DNA from: Paenibacillus chondroitinus NBRC 15376
Lineage (GTDB): Bacteria > Bacillota > Bacilli > Paenibacillales > NBRC-103111
Direction of reading: 5' to 3'
Length of the DNA: 64,000 bases
NCBI RefSeq assembly: GCF_004000765.1
Contig: NZ_BILW01000005.1
Span: 62,001 to 126,000 of the forward strand
The notes beneath the pieces were generated by a model. It worked only from the letters and a program-made list of their open reading frames with translations. It did no database searches and was not told the origin of the DNA. Both the position numbers and the translations under genes were made by a program. Each line of letters starts with the position of its first letter. The first letter of the stretch is position 1. Shown here piece after piece: positions 35,814-44,799 of the stretch.

Positions 35814-36524
35814 TTACAGGGTACGCAGATCTTGTAAGATTTCTGTTTTGGATTTTGTTTTATCGTCAACTTTCTTGATTACACGAGCAGGAGCGCCGGC
35901 AACAACCGTGTACTCTTCAACATCTTGTGTAACGATAGCGCCTGCAGCTACTACGGAACCTTTGCCAATGCGAACGCCTTCTAGGATTACAGCATTAGCG
36001 CCTACAAGCACGTCATCTTCAATCACGCAAGGTTGTGCAGAAGGAGGCTCAATAACGCCGGCAACAACTGCACCAGCACCGATGTGACACATTTTACCGA
36101 TTTGCGCTCTGCCGCCAAGAACAGCGTTCATGTCGATCATTGTGCCGTCACCTACGGATGCACCGATGTTGATAAGCGCGCCCATCATGATAACCGCGTT
36201 GTCTCCGATATGTACTTTATCGCGAATAACTGCGCCTGGCTCGATACGAGCGTTGATTCCTTTTAGGTCTAGCATAGGAATTGCGGAATTACGGCGATCA
36301 GATTCAACCACGTAATCAACGATTTGCTCTTTGTTGGCTTCAAGCACAGGGGAGATTTCGCTCCATTCGCCAAATACGACGCCGCTGCCTCCGGAAATGA
36401 AGGATTGGCTGCCTTCTCCGAATTCAATACCTTCAAGGTTTCCTTTTACATATACTTTAACGGGAGTTTTTTTCTTGCTTTCTTTAATAAACTGGATGAT
36501 TTCTAACGTATTCATTTCGCTCAT
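35814..36524 (-). CDS. dapH: Tetrahydrodipicolinate N-acetyltransferase (YkuQ)
   Basis: A 236-residue left-handed beta-helix acyltransferase that acetylates tetrahydrodipicolinate, the first step of the acetylase DAP branch. Hexapeptide repeats (such as [20 protein letters not shown] and [19 protein letters not shown]) fill the C-terminal two thirds; the N-terminal [16 protein letters not shown] is specific to DapH. ATG 36524 has AAGGAG 8 nt upstream; MNTL at 36515 is an alternative. Confidence 0.95.
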   Translation of the reverse strand: MSEMNTLEIIQFIKESKKKTPVKVYVKGNLEGIEFGEGSQSFISGGSGVVFGEWSEISPVLEANKEQIVDYVVESDRRNSAIPMLDLKGINARIEPGAVIRDKVHIGDNAVIMMGALINIGASVGDGTMIDMNAVLGGRAQIGKMCHIGAGAVVAGVIEPPSAQPCVIEDDVLVGANAVILEGVRIGKGSVVAAGAIVTQDVEEYTVVAGAPARVIKKVDDKTKSKTEILQDLRTL

Positions 36525-36557
36525 GGTGACATCTCCTTAAATTAAATTGACTCTCCT

Positions 36558-36585
36558 ATATTATCAGATAGGGGGCGACGTGAAA
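36558..36585 (-). promoter_or_regulatory. Possible promoter of dapH-dapL
   Basis: On the minus strand TTTCAC (36585-36580) and TAATAT (36563-36558) are separated by 16 bp. The -35 overlaps the U-run end of the ABC operon terminator. It is a weak match. Confidence 0.3.
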
Positions 36586-36626
36586 AGGACTGCGTAACGA
36601 GTCGAAACAACTCGAATGCGCAGTCC
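36581..36626 (-). terminator. Terminator of the ABC exporter operon
   Basis: On the minus strand GGACTGCG (36626-36619) pairs with CGCAGTCC (36594-36587), with an inner CGAGT/ACTCG stem, followed by TTTTCA. It separates the ABC operon from dapH. Confidence 0.85.
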
Positions 36627-36631
36627 ATCGA

Positions 36632-38518
36632 TTAGGAGATCGCTTTTGAAGCAAATTGGCTGTTATACAGGTCGGCATAGAAGCCATTTTGCGCTAAAAG
36701 CTGCTCATGTGTTCCCTGTTCAATAACCGTTCCATGATTCATCACCAGAATGAGATCAGCGTCACGGATGGTAGATAAGCGATGGGCAATAACAAAGCTC
36801 GTGCGGTTCTCCATCAAATTGTTCATCGCCCTCTGAATGGAGACTTCCGTGCGGGTATCTACGGAGCTGGTCGCCTCATCCAGAATCAAAATCGCTGGAT
36901 CCGCTAATATCGCTCGAGCAATGGTTAGCAGCTGCTTTTGGCCATGGGAAAGATTGGATGCTTCTTCATTTAAAATGGTGTTGTATCCTTCCGGCAGCGT
37001 TCGAATGAAATGATCGGCGTATGCCGCGCGAGCCGCATTCACGATCTCTTCCTCGGATGCGCCGACTCGACCGTAAGCGATGTTCTCCCGAATCGTGCCG
37101 TTGAACAGCCACGTGTCTTGGAGGACCATACCGAACAGTCCGCGAAGGTGGCTGCGAGACATTTTACGGGAATCAACGCCGTCGATGGATATCGTTCCGC
37201 CTTTTAACTCATAGAAGCGCATGAGCAGGTTGACGATAGTGGTTTTCCCCGCACCGGTCGGGCCAACGATGGCCACGGTTTGACCTGGCTCAACTTCAAT
37301 GTTCATATGCTCAATGAGCGGCTCATCGGTTTTATAGGAGAAAGCAACCTCGTTGAACTGGACATGCCCGCGCACCTGCGTAACGGACTTGCCTGCGGCG
37401 TCCTCAAGTACCTCTTCAGGCTCATCCAGCAGCTCGAAGATCCGTTCCGCGGCTGCGATGGTGGATTGAATAATGTTTGCGATATTGGCAACCTGTGTGA
37501 TAGGCATCCCGAACTGCCCGGAGTACTGGATGAAGGCCAAAATATCACCAATTTTGATCGTGCTTTGTGTCACCATGATACCGCCAATGACACTGACGAG
37601 CACATAGCCGATATTTCCGATAAATGACATGAGGGGAAAGATCATCCCGGAAATAAATTGCGCCTTCCAGCCGGAATGATACAACCGGTCATTAATTTCA
37701 TTGAATTTCTCGATAGAGTGGCGTTCACGCCCGAATGCTTTGACAATCGTATGTCCCGTATACATTTCCTCGACGTGGCCATTGAGCTCGCCAAGTGTTT
37801 TTTGCTGGCCTTTGAAATATTTCTGCGAGCGGGAAGCAATCATTTTCGTTGCCAAAATGCTTAAAGGCAGTGTGATGATGGTTACCAATGTCAAAAGTGG
37901 ACTAATCGTAAGCATCATAATGATAATCCCGAGCAGCGTGACGATCGACGTAATTAGCTGAGTTAAACTCTGCTGCATGGTGGAAGAGATCGTATCGACA
38001 TCATTCGTTGCGCGACTCATCGTATCTCCATGACTACGTGAATCAAAGAAAGAAAGCGGAACCCGAGTCAGCTTGTCGCTAATATCCTTGCGGAGATTAA
38101 ACACAATTTTCTGTGTGACACCAACCATAATCCTTTGCTGGATAAAAGTTAAAACAGAGCTGAATACGTAAAGTGCAGCTAGTATCAAAACAATTTGCAG
38201 CAGCGCATCAAAGTCAATTTTTGCACCGGGCACACCCTTGAGCTTAGCCATGGAGCCTTCATACAGCTTTGTCGTTGCATTCCCCATGAGTTTGGGACTA
38301 ATGATGCTGAAAACCGTACTGAGCACGGCTGCTATAAAAACAGAAATGATAGATACCCGGAAAGGCTTCATATAGCCGGACAGCCGACGCAAGGTACCCT
38401 TGAAATCCTTTGCTTTTTGAACAGGCATGCCCATCGCACCCATACCGCCTCGGCCAAAATGTGCTGGATTCACACCTTGGGAGGGAGGACGCTGCCCGTT
38501 TCTCGGTTGATCACTCAT
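36632..38518 (-). CDS. Heterodimeric ABC exporter, subunit with consensus ATPase site residues
   Basis: A 628-residue half-transporter: a Gly/Met-rich cytoplasmic leader (about 40 residues), six membrane helices, and a C-terminal nucleotide-binding domain with Walker A GPTGAGKTT, signature LSHGQKQLL, Walker B LILDEATSSVD and switch histidine IAHRLSTI. It resembles the YfiC type. Its translation starts 4 nt inside the end of the preceding subunit gene, so the two form one complex. These exporters move lipids, drugs or peptides out of the cell; the substrate cannot be read from sequence. Confidence 0.9.
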   Translation of the reverse strand: MSDQPRNGQRPPSQGVNPAHFGRGGMGAMGMPVQKAKDFKGTLRRLSGYMKPFRVSIISVFIAAVLSTVFSIISPKLMGNATTKLYEGSMAKLKGVPGAKIDFDALLQIVLILAALYVFSSVLTFIQQRIMVGVTQKIVFNLRKDISDKLTRVPLSFFDSRSHGDTMSRATNDVDTISSTMQQSLTQLITSIVTLLGIIIMMLTISPLLTLVTIITLPLSILATKMIASRSQKYFKGQQKTLGELNGHVEEMYTGHTIVKAFGRERHSIEKFNEINDRLYHSGWKAQFISGMIFPLMSFIGNIGYVLVSVIGGIMVTQSTIKIGDILAFIQYSGQFGMPITQVANIANIIQSTIAAAERIFELLDEPEEVLEDAAGKSVTQVRGHVQFNEVAFSYKTDEPLIEHMNIEVEPGQTVAIVGPTGAGKTTIVNLLMRFYELKGGTISIDGVDSRKMSRSHLRGLFGMVLQDTWLFNGTIRENIAYGRVGASEEEIVNAARAAYADHFIRTLPEGYNTILNEEASNLSHGQKQLLTIARAILADPAILILDEATSSVDTRTEVSIQRAMNNLMENRTSFVIAHRLSTIRDADLILVMNHGTVIEQGTHEQLLAQNGFYADLYNSQFASKAIS

Positions 38519-40239
38519 GCAATTTCCTCCTCTGACAGCTGGGAAGCCACGATTTCTTGATAAACACGGCAGGTGCCCATCAGCTCGGCATGTGTGCCGA
38601 TCCCGGCTATGCGTCCGTCTTCTAGTACGATAATCCGGTTGGCATCCATGATGGTGCTGACTCGTTGAGCTACGATGATTTTCGTCGCTTGCGCGGTTTC
38701 AGCTTTAAGTGCCGCCCGCAGCTTCGCGTCGGTTTTGAAATCAAGCGCAGAGAAGCTGTCATCGAAGACGTAGATTTCTGGTTTGCGAGCGAGGGCTCGG
38801 GCAATGGCTAACCGCTGCTTTTGACCGCCGGATAAATTCGTGCCCCCCTGAGCCAGGATGGATTGATAGCCATCTTTCAATTCAGCAATGAAATCTGCGG
38901 CCTGCGCCGTCTGCGCAGCCTGTTGGATTTCGTCCTCCGTTGCAGACTCGCGTCCGAACCGGATATTATCGGCAACCGTACCGGAGAAGAGCGCCGCTTT
39001 TTGCGGGACATATCCAATTTGTTGTCTCAGGCTATCTATTTGCAAGGTGGGTAAAGGATGGCCGTCAATCGTAATGCTGCCTTCATTAACATCATAAAAG
39101 CGCAGCAGCAAATTGATCAGTGTTGTTTTGCCAGAACCTGTACCTCCAATAATGGCTGTTATCTCACCCGGCTCTGCGCGGAATGAAATATCACGGATGG
39201 CAGGCTGCTCGGCACCCGGATAGCTGAAAGAGACATGTTTAAATTCAATCGCTGCTTGATCGGAAGGAAGAACCTTTGCCTCTTTGGAATTTTTTATCGT
39301 AGAGGTCAAAGCCAGAACTTCATTAATACGCCCGGAAGAGGCGGATGCTCTAGGGATCATCATGAAAATCATCGTCATCATGAACATCGAAAACATAATT
39401 TGCATCGCATATTGAATGAAAGCCATCAAATCGCCTATTTGCATCTGGTTGTTATCAATGCGAATTCCCCCGTACCAGAGGATCACGACAATCCCCAAAT
39501 TAAAAACCAGCATCATGATTGGCATCATCGTCGCCATAATTGTGTTTACTTTGATGGCTGTTTGAGTGTAATCGAGGTTCGCTTTCTCAAACTTCCGCTG
39601 TTCATGACCGGAACGGTTAAAAGCGCGAATGACTCGGATACCGGTCAAATTCTCGCGAAGCACAAGATTGATGGCGTCTATTTTGACTTGCAGCACTTTA
39701 AATAGAGGAAGCCCTTTGGACATGATTCCTATGATGGCTAATGCGAGGATCGGAATGACGGCAATGAGGACAATAGCCAGATGGGCATCTTTATAGGTCG
39801 CCATAATGACACCACCGATCAACATTGTCGGCGCACCGATGAACATCCGCATCATAACAATCACTTGCTGTACTTGCGCAATGTCATTGGTAGTTCGTGT
39901 AATCAGCGAGGAGGTGCCGACCTTGTCGAACTCATTTAAGGAAAAGCTCTCGACATGGCTAAAAAGCTTACGGCGTAAATCTCTGCCGAATCCAGTGGCT
40001 GTCCGTGCCAGCAAGTAGCTGGCAACCATCACGCAAGCCATCGCGCCCATAGCTACCAAAAGCATGTAGGCCCCATAACGGAGAATATAGGCAACATCCC
40101 CATGCAAGACTCCGACATCGACGATGTCCGAGAGCAAAGTGGGGAGATACAGTTGAGACAATGACTGAAGAAGCATTAAGGCGATGATGGCAACAACTGA
40201 AACTTTGTACGGATTCAAAAGTCTAAACAGTTTGAACAA
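38515..40239 (-). CDS. Heterodimeric ABC exporter, degenerate-site subunit
   Basis: A 574-residue half-transporter with six membrane helices and a nucleotide-binding domain. Walker A GGTGSGKTT and signature LSGGQKQRL are intact, but Walker B reads VFDDSFSALD (Asp for the catalytic Glu) and the switch motif reads VAQRVSTI (Gln for His). This is the hallmark of asymmetric exporters such as YfiB/YfiC, in which one ATP site is non-hydrolytic. It starts at TTG 40239, 7 nt after AAGGAGG, behind a strong promoter. Confidence 0.9.
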   Translation of the reverse strand: MFKLFRLLNPYKVSVVAIIALMLLQSLSQLYLPTLLSDIVDVGVLHGDVAYILRYGAYMLLVAMGAMACVMVASYLLARTATGFGRDLRRKLFSHVESFSLNEFDKVGTSSLITRTTNDIAQVQQVIVMMRMFIGAPTMLIGGVIMATYKDAHLAIVLIAVIPILALAIIGIMSKGLPLFKVLQVKIDAINLVLRENLTGIRVIRAFNRSGHEQRKFEKANLDYTQTAIKVNTIMATMMPIMMLVFNLGIVVILWYGGIRIDNNQMQIGDLMAFIQYAMQIMFSMFMMTMIFMMIPRASASSGRINEVLALTSTIKNSKEAKVLPSDQAAIEFKHVSFSYPGAEQPAIRDISFRAEPGEITAIIGGTGSGKTTLINLLLRFYDVNEGSITIDGHPLPTLQIDSLRQQIGYVPQKAALFSGTVADNIRFGRESATEDEIQQAAQTAQAADFIAELKDGYQSILAQGGTNLSGGQKQRLAIARALARKPEIYVFDDSFSALDFKTDAKLRAALKAETAQATKIIVAQRVSTIMDANRIIVLEDGRIAGIGTHAELMGTCRVYQEIVASQLSEEEIA

Positions 40240-40294
40240 ATGTTTTCCTCCTTAGGGAATTGTGAGTAATGCCATAGTGGATTTTGATATGTAA

Positions 40295-40324
40295 ATTATA
40301 ACACATGATAAAAATTCTGTTCAA
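40295..40324 (-). promoter_or_regulatory. Sigma-A promoter of the ABC exporter operon
   Basis: On the minus strand TTGAAC (40324-40319), 18-bp spacer, TATAAT (40300-40295), with an extended -10 TG one base before it. The leader is about 50 nt to the TTG start. Confidence 0.75.
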
Positions 40325-40343
40325 AAATTCAACGCTATTCATA

Positions 40344-40372
40344 TTGACTTATCTTGTCGAAAGTGGCATAAT
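40344..40372 (+). promoter_or_regulatory. Sigma-A promoter of the pyr operon
   Basis: TTGACT (40344-40349), 17-bp spacer and CATAAT (40367-40372). It is back-to-back with the ABC promoter: the two -35 boxes are 19 bp apart. The leader from about 40379 is some 300 nt and holds the PyrR attenuator and the hairpin repeats. Confidence 0.8.
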
Positions 40373-40401
40373 GCTTTTAATTACATATGTACCTTTAAAA
40401 A

Positions 40402-40562
40402 CAGTCCAGAGAGGCTGGCAAGGTAGTCGATAAGAAAAGACGGGATAAATTGAATCGTGAATTCAGTTTATGAACAAGCTTGGGGATGTGCGCATCCTTA
40501 TGCCCCGCTCTGTATCTTTATGCACGCTAACTCCTTGCCAATGAATGGGCAAGGAGTTTTTT
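40402..40562 (+). promoter_or_regulatory. PyrR-controlled attenuator of the pyr operon
   Basis: The PyrR-binding RNA is at 40402-40423 (CAGTCCAGAGAGGCTGGC and following AAGG), which matches the Bacillus anti-antiterminator loop. A strong terminator lies at 40529-40562: AACTCCTTGCC pairs with GGCAAGGAGTT, then TTTTTT. UMP-bound PyrR stabilises the first structure and thereby favours the terminator. Only this one attenuator was found in the operon; B. subtilis has three. Confidence 0.93.
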
Positions 40563-40567
40563 GGTGT

Positions 40568-41237
<670 letters not shown>

Positions 41238-41239
41238 GC

Positions 41240-42139
41240 ATGGTGAGTACACAAACCAAACATTTTCTAGGACTAAAAGGAGTTAGCGCTGACGAGATCA
41301 TAAGCATCCTTGATCGCGCGGCTTACTGGGAGCAGAGTCCTGCGAAAGTGACCAATCAATTTAACGGCAAATTCGTTTCCAACTTATTTTTTGAAAATAG
41401 CACTAGAACCCGCTTTTCCTTCGAACTGGCGCAAAAGCGTCTAGGCGCAGATGTTCTGAACTTCTCTGCAGCGGAATCCAGCGTACAGAAAGGCGAGTCC
41501 ATCTACGACACAGTCCGTACGCTGGAGTCGATGGGGATCGACGCAGGCGTCATCCGCTTGAAGCCAAACGGCGTGCTCCAGGAGCTCGCGGAGAAAATCA
41601 AAATCCCGCTGATTAATGCGGGCGACGGCAACAACGAGCATCCGACGCAAGCGCTGCTCGACTTCTACACGATGCGCAAGCAGTTCGGCGCCATCAAAGG
41701 GCTGACCGTCTCCATCGTCGGAGACATCCTGCACAGCCGCGTGGCACGCTCCAATCTGTGGGGACTGCTTGCATTGGGGGCTAAAGTGCAATTTTGCGCG
41801 CCAGCAAGCATGCAGGCTCCAGAACTCGCAGAGTTCGCGCCGTACGTGTCCTTCGATGAAGCGCTGAAGGCAGACGTTATTATGATGCTGCGCGTGCAGC
41901 TCGAACGCCACGACACAGGGCTGCTTCGCTCCGCAGAGGAATACCGCGAGCAATACGGGTTAACGGTAGAGCGCGCAAGCCGCATGGCTCCTCACGCGAT
42001 CATCATGCATCCTGCTCCGGTTAATCGCAACGTGGAACTGGACGATGAACTGGTTGAACATGAGAAGTCAAAAATTTTCACACAAATTGCTCACGGCGTG
42101 CCGATTCGTATGGCCGTCATCGAACGAGCTTTATCATAA
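41240..42139 (+). CDS. pyrB: Aspartate carbamoyltransferase, catalytic chain
   Basis: PyrB condenses carbamoyl phosphate and aspartate. The 299 residues contain the carbamoyl-phosphate loop FENSTRTRFSFELAQKRLG, HPTQALLDFYTM and HPAPVNRNVELDDEL. No regulatory chain (pyrI) follows, as usual in Firmicutes. ATG 41240 has AGGAG 5 nt upstream; GTG 41234 overlaps the pyrR stop and is an alternative. The centre of the gene is GC-richer than its ends. Confidence 0.95.
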   Translation: MVSTQTKHFLGLKGVSADEIISILDRAAYWEQSPAKVTNQFNGKFVSNLFFENSTRTRFSFELAQKRLGADVLNFSAAESSVQKGESIYDTVRTLESMGIDAGVIRLKPNGVLQELAEKIKIPLINAGDGNNEHPTQALLDFYTMRKQFGAIKGLTVSIVGDILHSRVARSNLWGLLALGAKVQFCAPASMQAPELAEFAPYVSFDEALKADVIMMLRVQLERHDTGLLRSAEEYREQYGLTVERASRMAPHAIIMHPAPVNRNVELDDELVEHEKSKIFTQIAHGVPIRMAVIERALS

Positions 42140-42158
42140 AACAGGGGGACTCATCACA

Positions 42159-43442
42159 ATGGGCATTTGGATTCTAAACGGAACGACAGTTGACGCAAAT
42201 AATGTACAAGCGAAGAAACACATTTTAGTTGAAAATGATAAAATTGCTCAGGTTCTGGACGCTGTCGAAGGTTCGGCGCCACAAACGGAAGGGCATGAAG
42301 TTATCGATGCAGCAGGCAAATTGGTAACACCTGGCTTTATCGATATGCATGTTCACTTAAGAGAGCCCGGGTTTGAACATAAAGAAAATATTGCGACCGG
42401 AACGCGTTCCGCTGCAAGAGGCGGATTCACAACGATTGCATGTATGCCGAATACAAGACCCGTCATCGATACAGTAGAGACGGTGAACTACATATTGGAC
42501 AAAGCAGCTACAGAAGGCGTAGTTCGTGTCCTTCCTTACGGCACGATCACGAAAAACGAGCTTGGCCGCGAGTTAACTGACTTTGCCGCGCTGAAAGAAG
42601 CGGGAGTCATCGGCTACACGGATGACGGCGTAGGCGTGCAAAGCGCGCAAATGATGAAGGATGCCATGGCCTTGGCCGCATCCATCGGAATGCCCATCAT
42701 CGCTCACTGCGAGGATGATACGCTTGTCGTCGGAGCTCCGGTTAGCGAAGGCTCCTTCGCCAAGAAGCACGGCCTGAAAGGCATCCCGAACGAATCCGAA
42801 GCGATTCATGTTGGCCGCGACGTGCTGCTGGCTGAAGCAACAGGTGTTCACTACCACGTGTGCCACGTTTCTACCGAGCAATCGGTTCGCTTGATTCGTC
42901 ATGCGAAGCAGTTTGGAATTAAAGTAACCGCAGAGGTTTGCCCGCATCACCTTGTGCTATCGGATGAAGATATTCCAGGGCTTGACGCGAACTGGAAGAT
43001 GAACCCGCCGCTGCGCACACCGCGCGATGTGCAAGCTGTCATCGAAGGCCTTGAAGACGGGACGATCGACATTATCGTGACGGATCATGCGCCTCACTCG
43101 GAAGAAGAGAAAGAGAAGGGCATGATGCTGGCGCCATTCGGTATCCTTGGTTTCGAGACTGCCTTCAACCTGCTGTACACGAAATTTGTCCTGACCGGCA
43201 AATGGACGCTTGGCTTCCTGGTAGATCGTATGACGAAGAAACCAGCTGATGTATTCGGACTTCCATACGGAACGTTGAATGTAGGCAGCATCGCGGACAT
43301 CACTATCGTGGATTTAGAAACAGAACGCGAGGTTCTAAAAGAAGAGATTGTTTCGCGCAGCAAAAACACACCGTTTATCGGATGGAAACTGAAGGGGTGG
43401 CCGGTTGTTACCATCGCTTCCGGGAAAATCGTTTATTCATAA
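42159..43442 (+). CDS. pyrC: Dihydroorotase
   Basis: Type I dihydroorotase of 427 residues, closing carbamoyl-aspartate to dihydroorotate. The first metal motif is DMHVHLREPG; later ligands are in HCEDD, YHVCHVS and the catalytic VTDHAPHS. ATG 42159 has GGGGGA about 9 nt upstream; longer in-frame starts lie inside pyrB. It is 19 nt after pyrB. Confidence 0.95.
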   Translation: MGIWILNGTTVDANNVQAKKHILVENDKIAQVLDAVEGSAPQTEGHEVIDAAGKLVTPGFIDMHVHLREPGFEHKENIATGTRSAARGGFTTIACMPNTRPVIDTVETVNYILDKAATEGVVRVLPYGTITKNELGRELTDFAALKEAGVIGYTDDGVGVQSAQMMKDAMALAASIGMPIIAHCEDDTLVVGAPVSEGSFAKKHGLKGIPNESEAIHVGRDVLLAEATGVHYHVCHVSTEQSVRLIRHAKQFGIKVTAEVCPHHLVLSDEDIPGLDANWKMNPPLRTPRDVQAVIEGLEDGTIDIIVTDHAPHSEEEKEKGMMLAPFGILGFETAFNLLYTKFVLTGKWTLGFLVDRMTKKPADVFGLPYGTLNVGSIADITIVDLETEREVLKEEIVSRSKNTPFIGWKLKGWPVVTIASGKIVYS

Positions 43443-43600
43443 AAACGACACGAACGATCTGTACGGAAACTATAAAATCGTGTATATTTATACAAACTGA
43501 TCATTTTTTATGCAAGTCTACGCATAAAGATGATAACAAATAAGCATGACATCTGCGGTTCGTTAGAATCGCCTGACAATAGTGAAGGAGCTGAACATAC
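43443..43600 (+). other. pyrC-carA gap
   Basis: This 158-nt gap has no PyrR-binding sequence. It is AT-rich, with a TTTATGC/GCATAAA hairpin at 43507-43528 that lacks a T run, and weak -10-like TATA stretches around 43470-43490. An internal promoter for carAB is possible but not demonstrable by eye. Confidence 0.4.
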
Positions 43601-44785
43601 ATGCAGGCAAGATTGTTGCTGGAAGACGGCACGCTTTTTACAGGAAAATCGTTCGGTAGTGAAGGGGAATCCGTTGGTGAGGTAGTATTCAACACGGGAA
43701 TTACTGGGTATCAGGAGGTTCTTTCCGACCCTTCCTACTGCGGTCAAATCGTAACGATGACTTATCCATTGGTGGGGAACTACGGTGTGATTCGTGATGA
43801 TTTTGAATCCGTACGCCCATTCATTCATGGTTTTGTCGTTCGTGAGCACGAAGAAATCCCAAGCAACTGGAGAGCGCAATACACGCTTGGCAGCTTGCTT
43901 AAAGAATATGGCATCGTAGGCATCAGCGGTATCGATACGCGCATGTTGACTCGTAAGATCCGTCACCATGGCGTTATGAAAAGCTTGCTGACAACTTCCA
44001 ATAAATCTGTTGCCGAGTTAACTGAAATCCTGAGAGGGACTTCCCTCATGACGGATCAAGTAGCTCGCGTCTCCACGAAAAGCGTGTACGGAGCACCAGG
44101 TCACAAAGAACGAATCGTATTGGTTGACTTTGGGGCGAAAAGCGGAATTATCCGCGATCTGAGCAAACGCGACTGTGACGTTGTTGTTGTGCCTCAAGAT
44201 GCAACAGCGGAACAAATTCGCCGCCTTGCACCTGACGGCGTCCTGCTGTCTAACGGCCCTGGGGATCCGAAAGATGTTCCACACGCTGTCGAAATGATTA
44301 AAGGATTGCTTGGCGACATCCCGCTTTTCGGAATTTGCTTGGGTCACCAGCTGTTCGCACTTGCTTGCGGCGCTGACACTGACAAACTGAAATTCGGACA
44401 TCGCGGCGGTAACCACCCGGTGAAAGATTTGGCTTCCGGCCGCTGCTACATTACATCGCAAAACCATGGCTACACCGTAAAAGATGAGTCCGTTGCCGGA
44501 ACTGATCTTGAAGTGACGCACATTAACAATAATGACCGTACAATTGAAGGTTTGAAACATAAGAAATTCCCGGCTTTCTCGGTTCAATACCATCCGGAAG
44601 CTGCACCTGGACCGTTTGACTCCAGCTATCTGTTCGATGATTTCATCTCGATGATTCGTCAGCACAAACTAGATAATCCAGAACAACCGCGCCAAGCGCA
44701 AATGCTTGCTCAATGGAAAGCATCCGCGGCATCGACATCTGTAAGTAAAGCTTACGAAGCAAGTTTTGCTGAAGCAAAACTCTAG
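43601..44785 (+). CDS. carA: Carbamoyl-phosphate synthase, small (glutaminase) chain
   Basis: CarA hydrolyses glutamine and passes ammonia to CarB. The 394-residue protein has the N-terminal domain ([14 protein letters not shown]) and the class I glutaminase domain with Cys246 in [10 protein letters not shown], and the His/Glu pair in [10 protein letters not shown]. It is about 30 residues longer than B. subtilis CarA. The last residues ([12 protein letters not shown]) are encoded by the hairpin repeat, which also supplies the TAG stop and the carB ribosome site. The tail is therefore probably non-functional. Confidence 0.94.
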   Translation: MQARLLLEDGTLFTGKSFGSEGESVGEVVFNTGITGYQEVLSDPSYCGQIVTMTYPLVGNYGVIRDDFESVRPFIHGFVVREHEEIPSNWRAQYTLGSLLKEYGIVGISGIDTRMLTRKIRHHGVMKSLLTTSNKSVAELTEILRGTSLMTDQVARVSTKSVYGAPGHKERIVLVDFGAKSGIIRDLSKRDCDVVVVPQDATAEQIRRLAPDGVLLSNGPGDPKDVPHAVEMIKGLLGDIPLFGICLGHQLFALACGADTDKLKFGHRGGNHPVKDLASGRCYITSQNHGYTVKDESVAGTDLEVTHINNNDRTIEGLKHKKFPAFSVQYHPEAAPGPFDSSYLFDDFISMIRQHKLDNPEQPRQAQMLAQWKASAASTSVSKAYEASFAEAKL

Positions 44786-44790
44786 GGAGG
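44741..44790 (+). repeat. Hairpin/Shine-Dalgarno repeat, carA-carB copy
   Basis: A copy overlapping the end of carA: GCTTACGA at 44750, hairpin AGTTTTGC (44762-44769), loop TGAA, GCAAAACT (44774-44781), 3 nt, GGGAGG (44785-44790). The carA stop TAG (44783-44785) lies between hairpin and ribosome site. The box is 50 nt from the carB ATG. Confidence 0.9.
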
Positions 44791-44799
44791 AACTGTAAT

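Noticed and set aside
36500..36632. Lysine riboswitch (L-box) before dapH
   Set aside because: The leader is only about 30-50 nt and shows none of the long conserved structure.
43443..43600. Second PyrR attenuator before carA
   Set aside because: No CCAGAGAGG-type binding sequence and no terminator with a T run.
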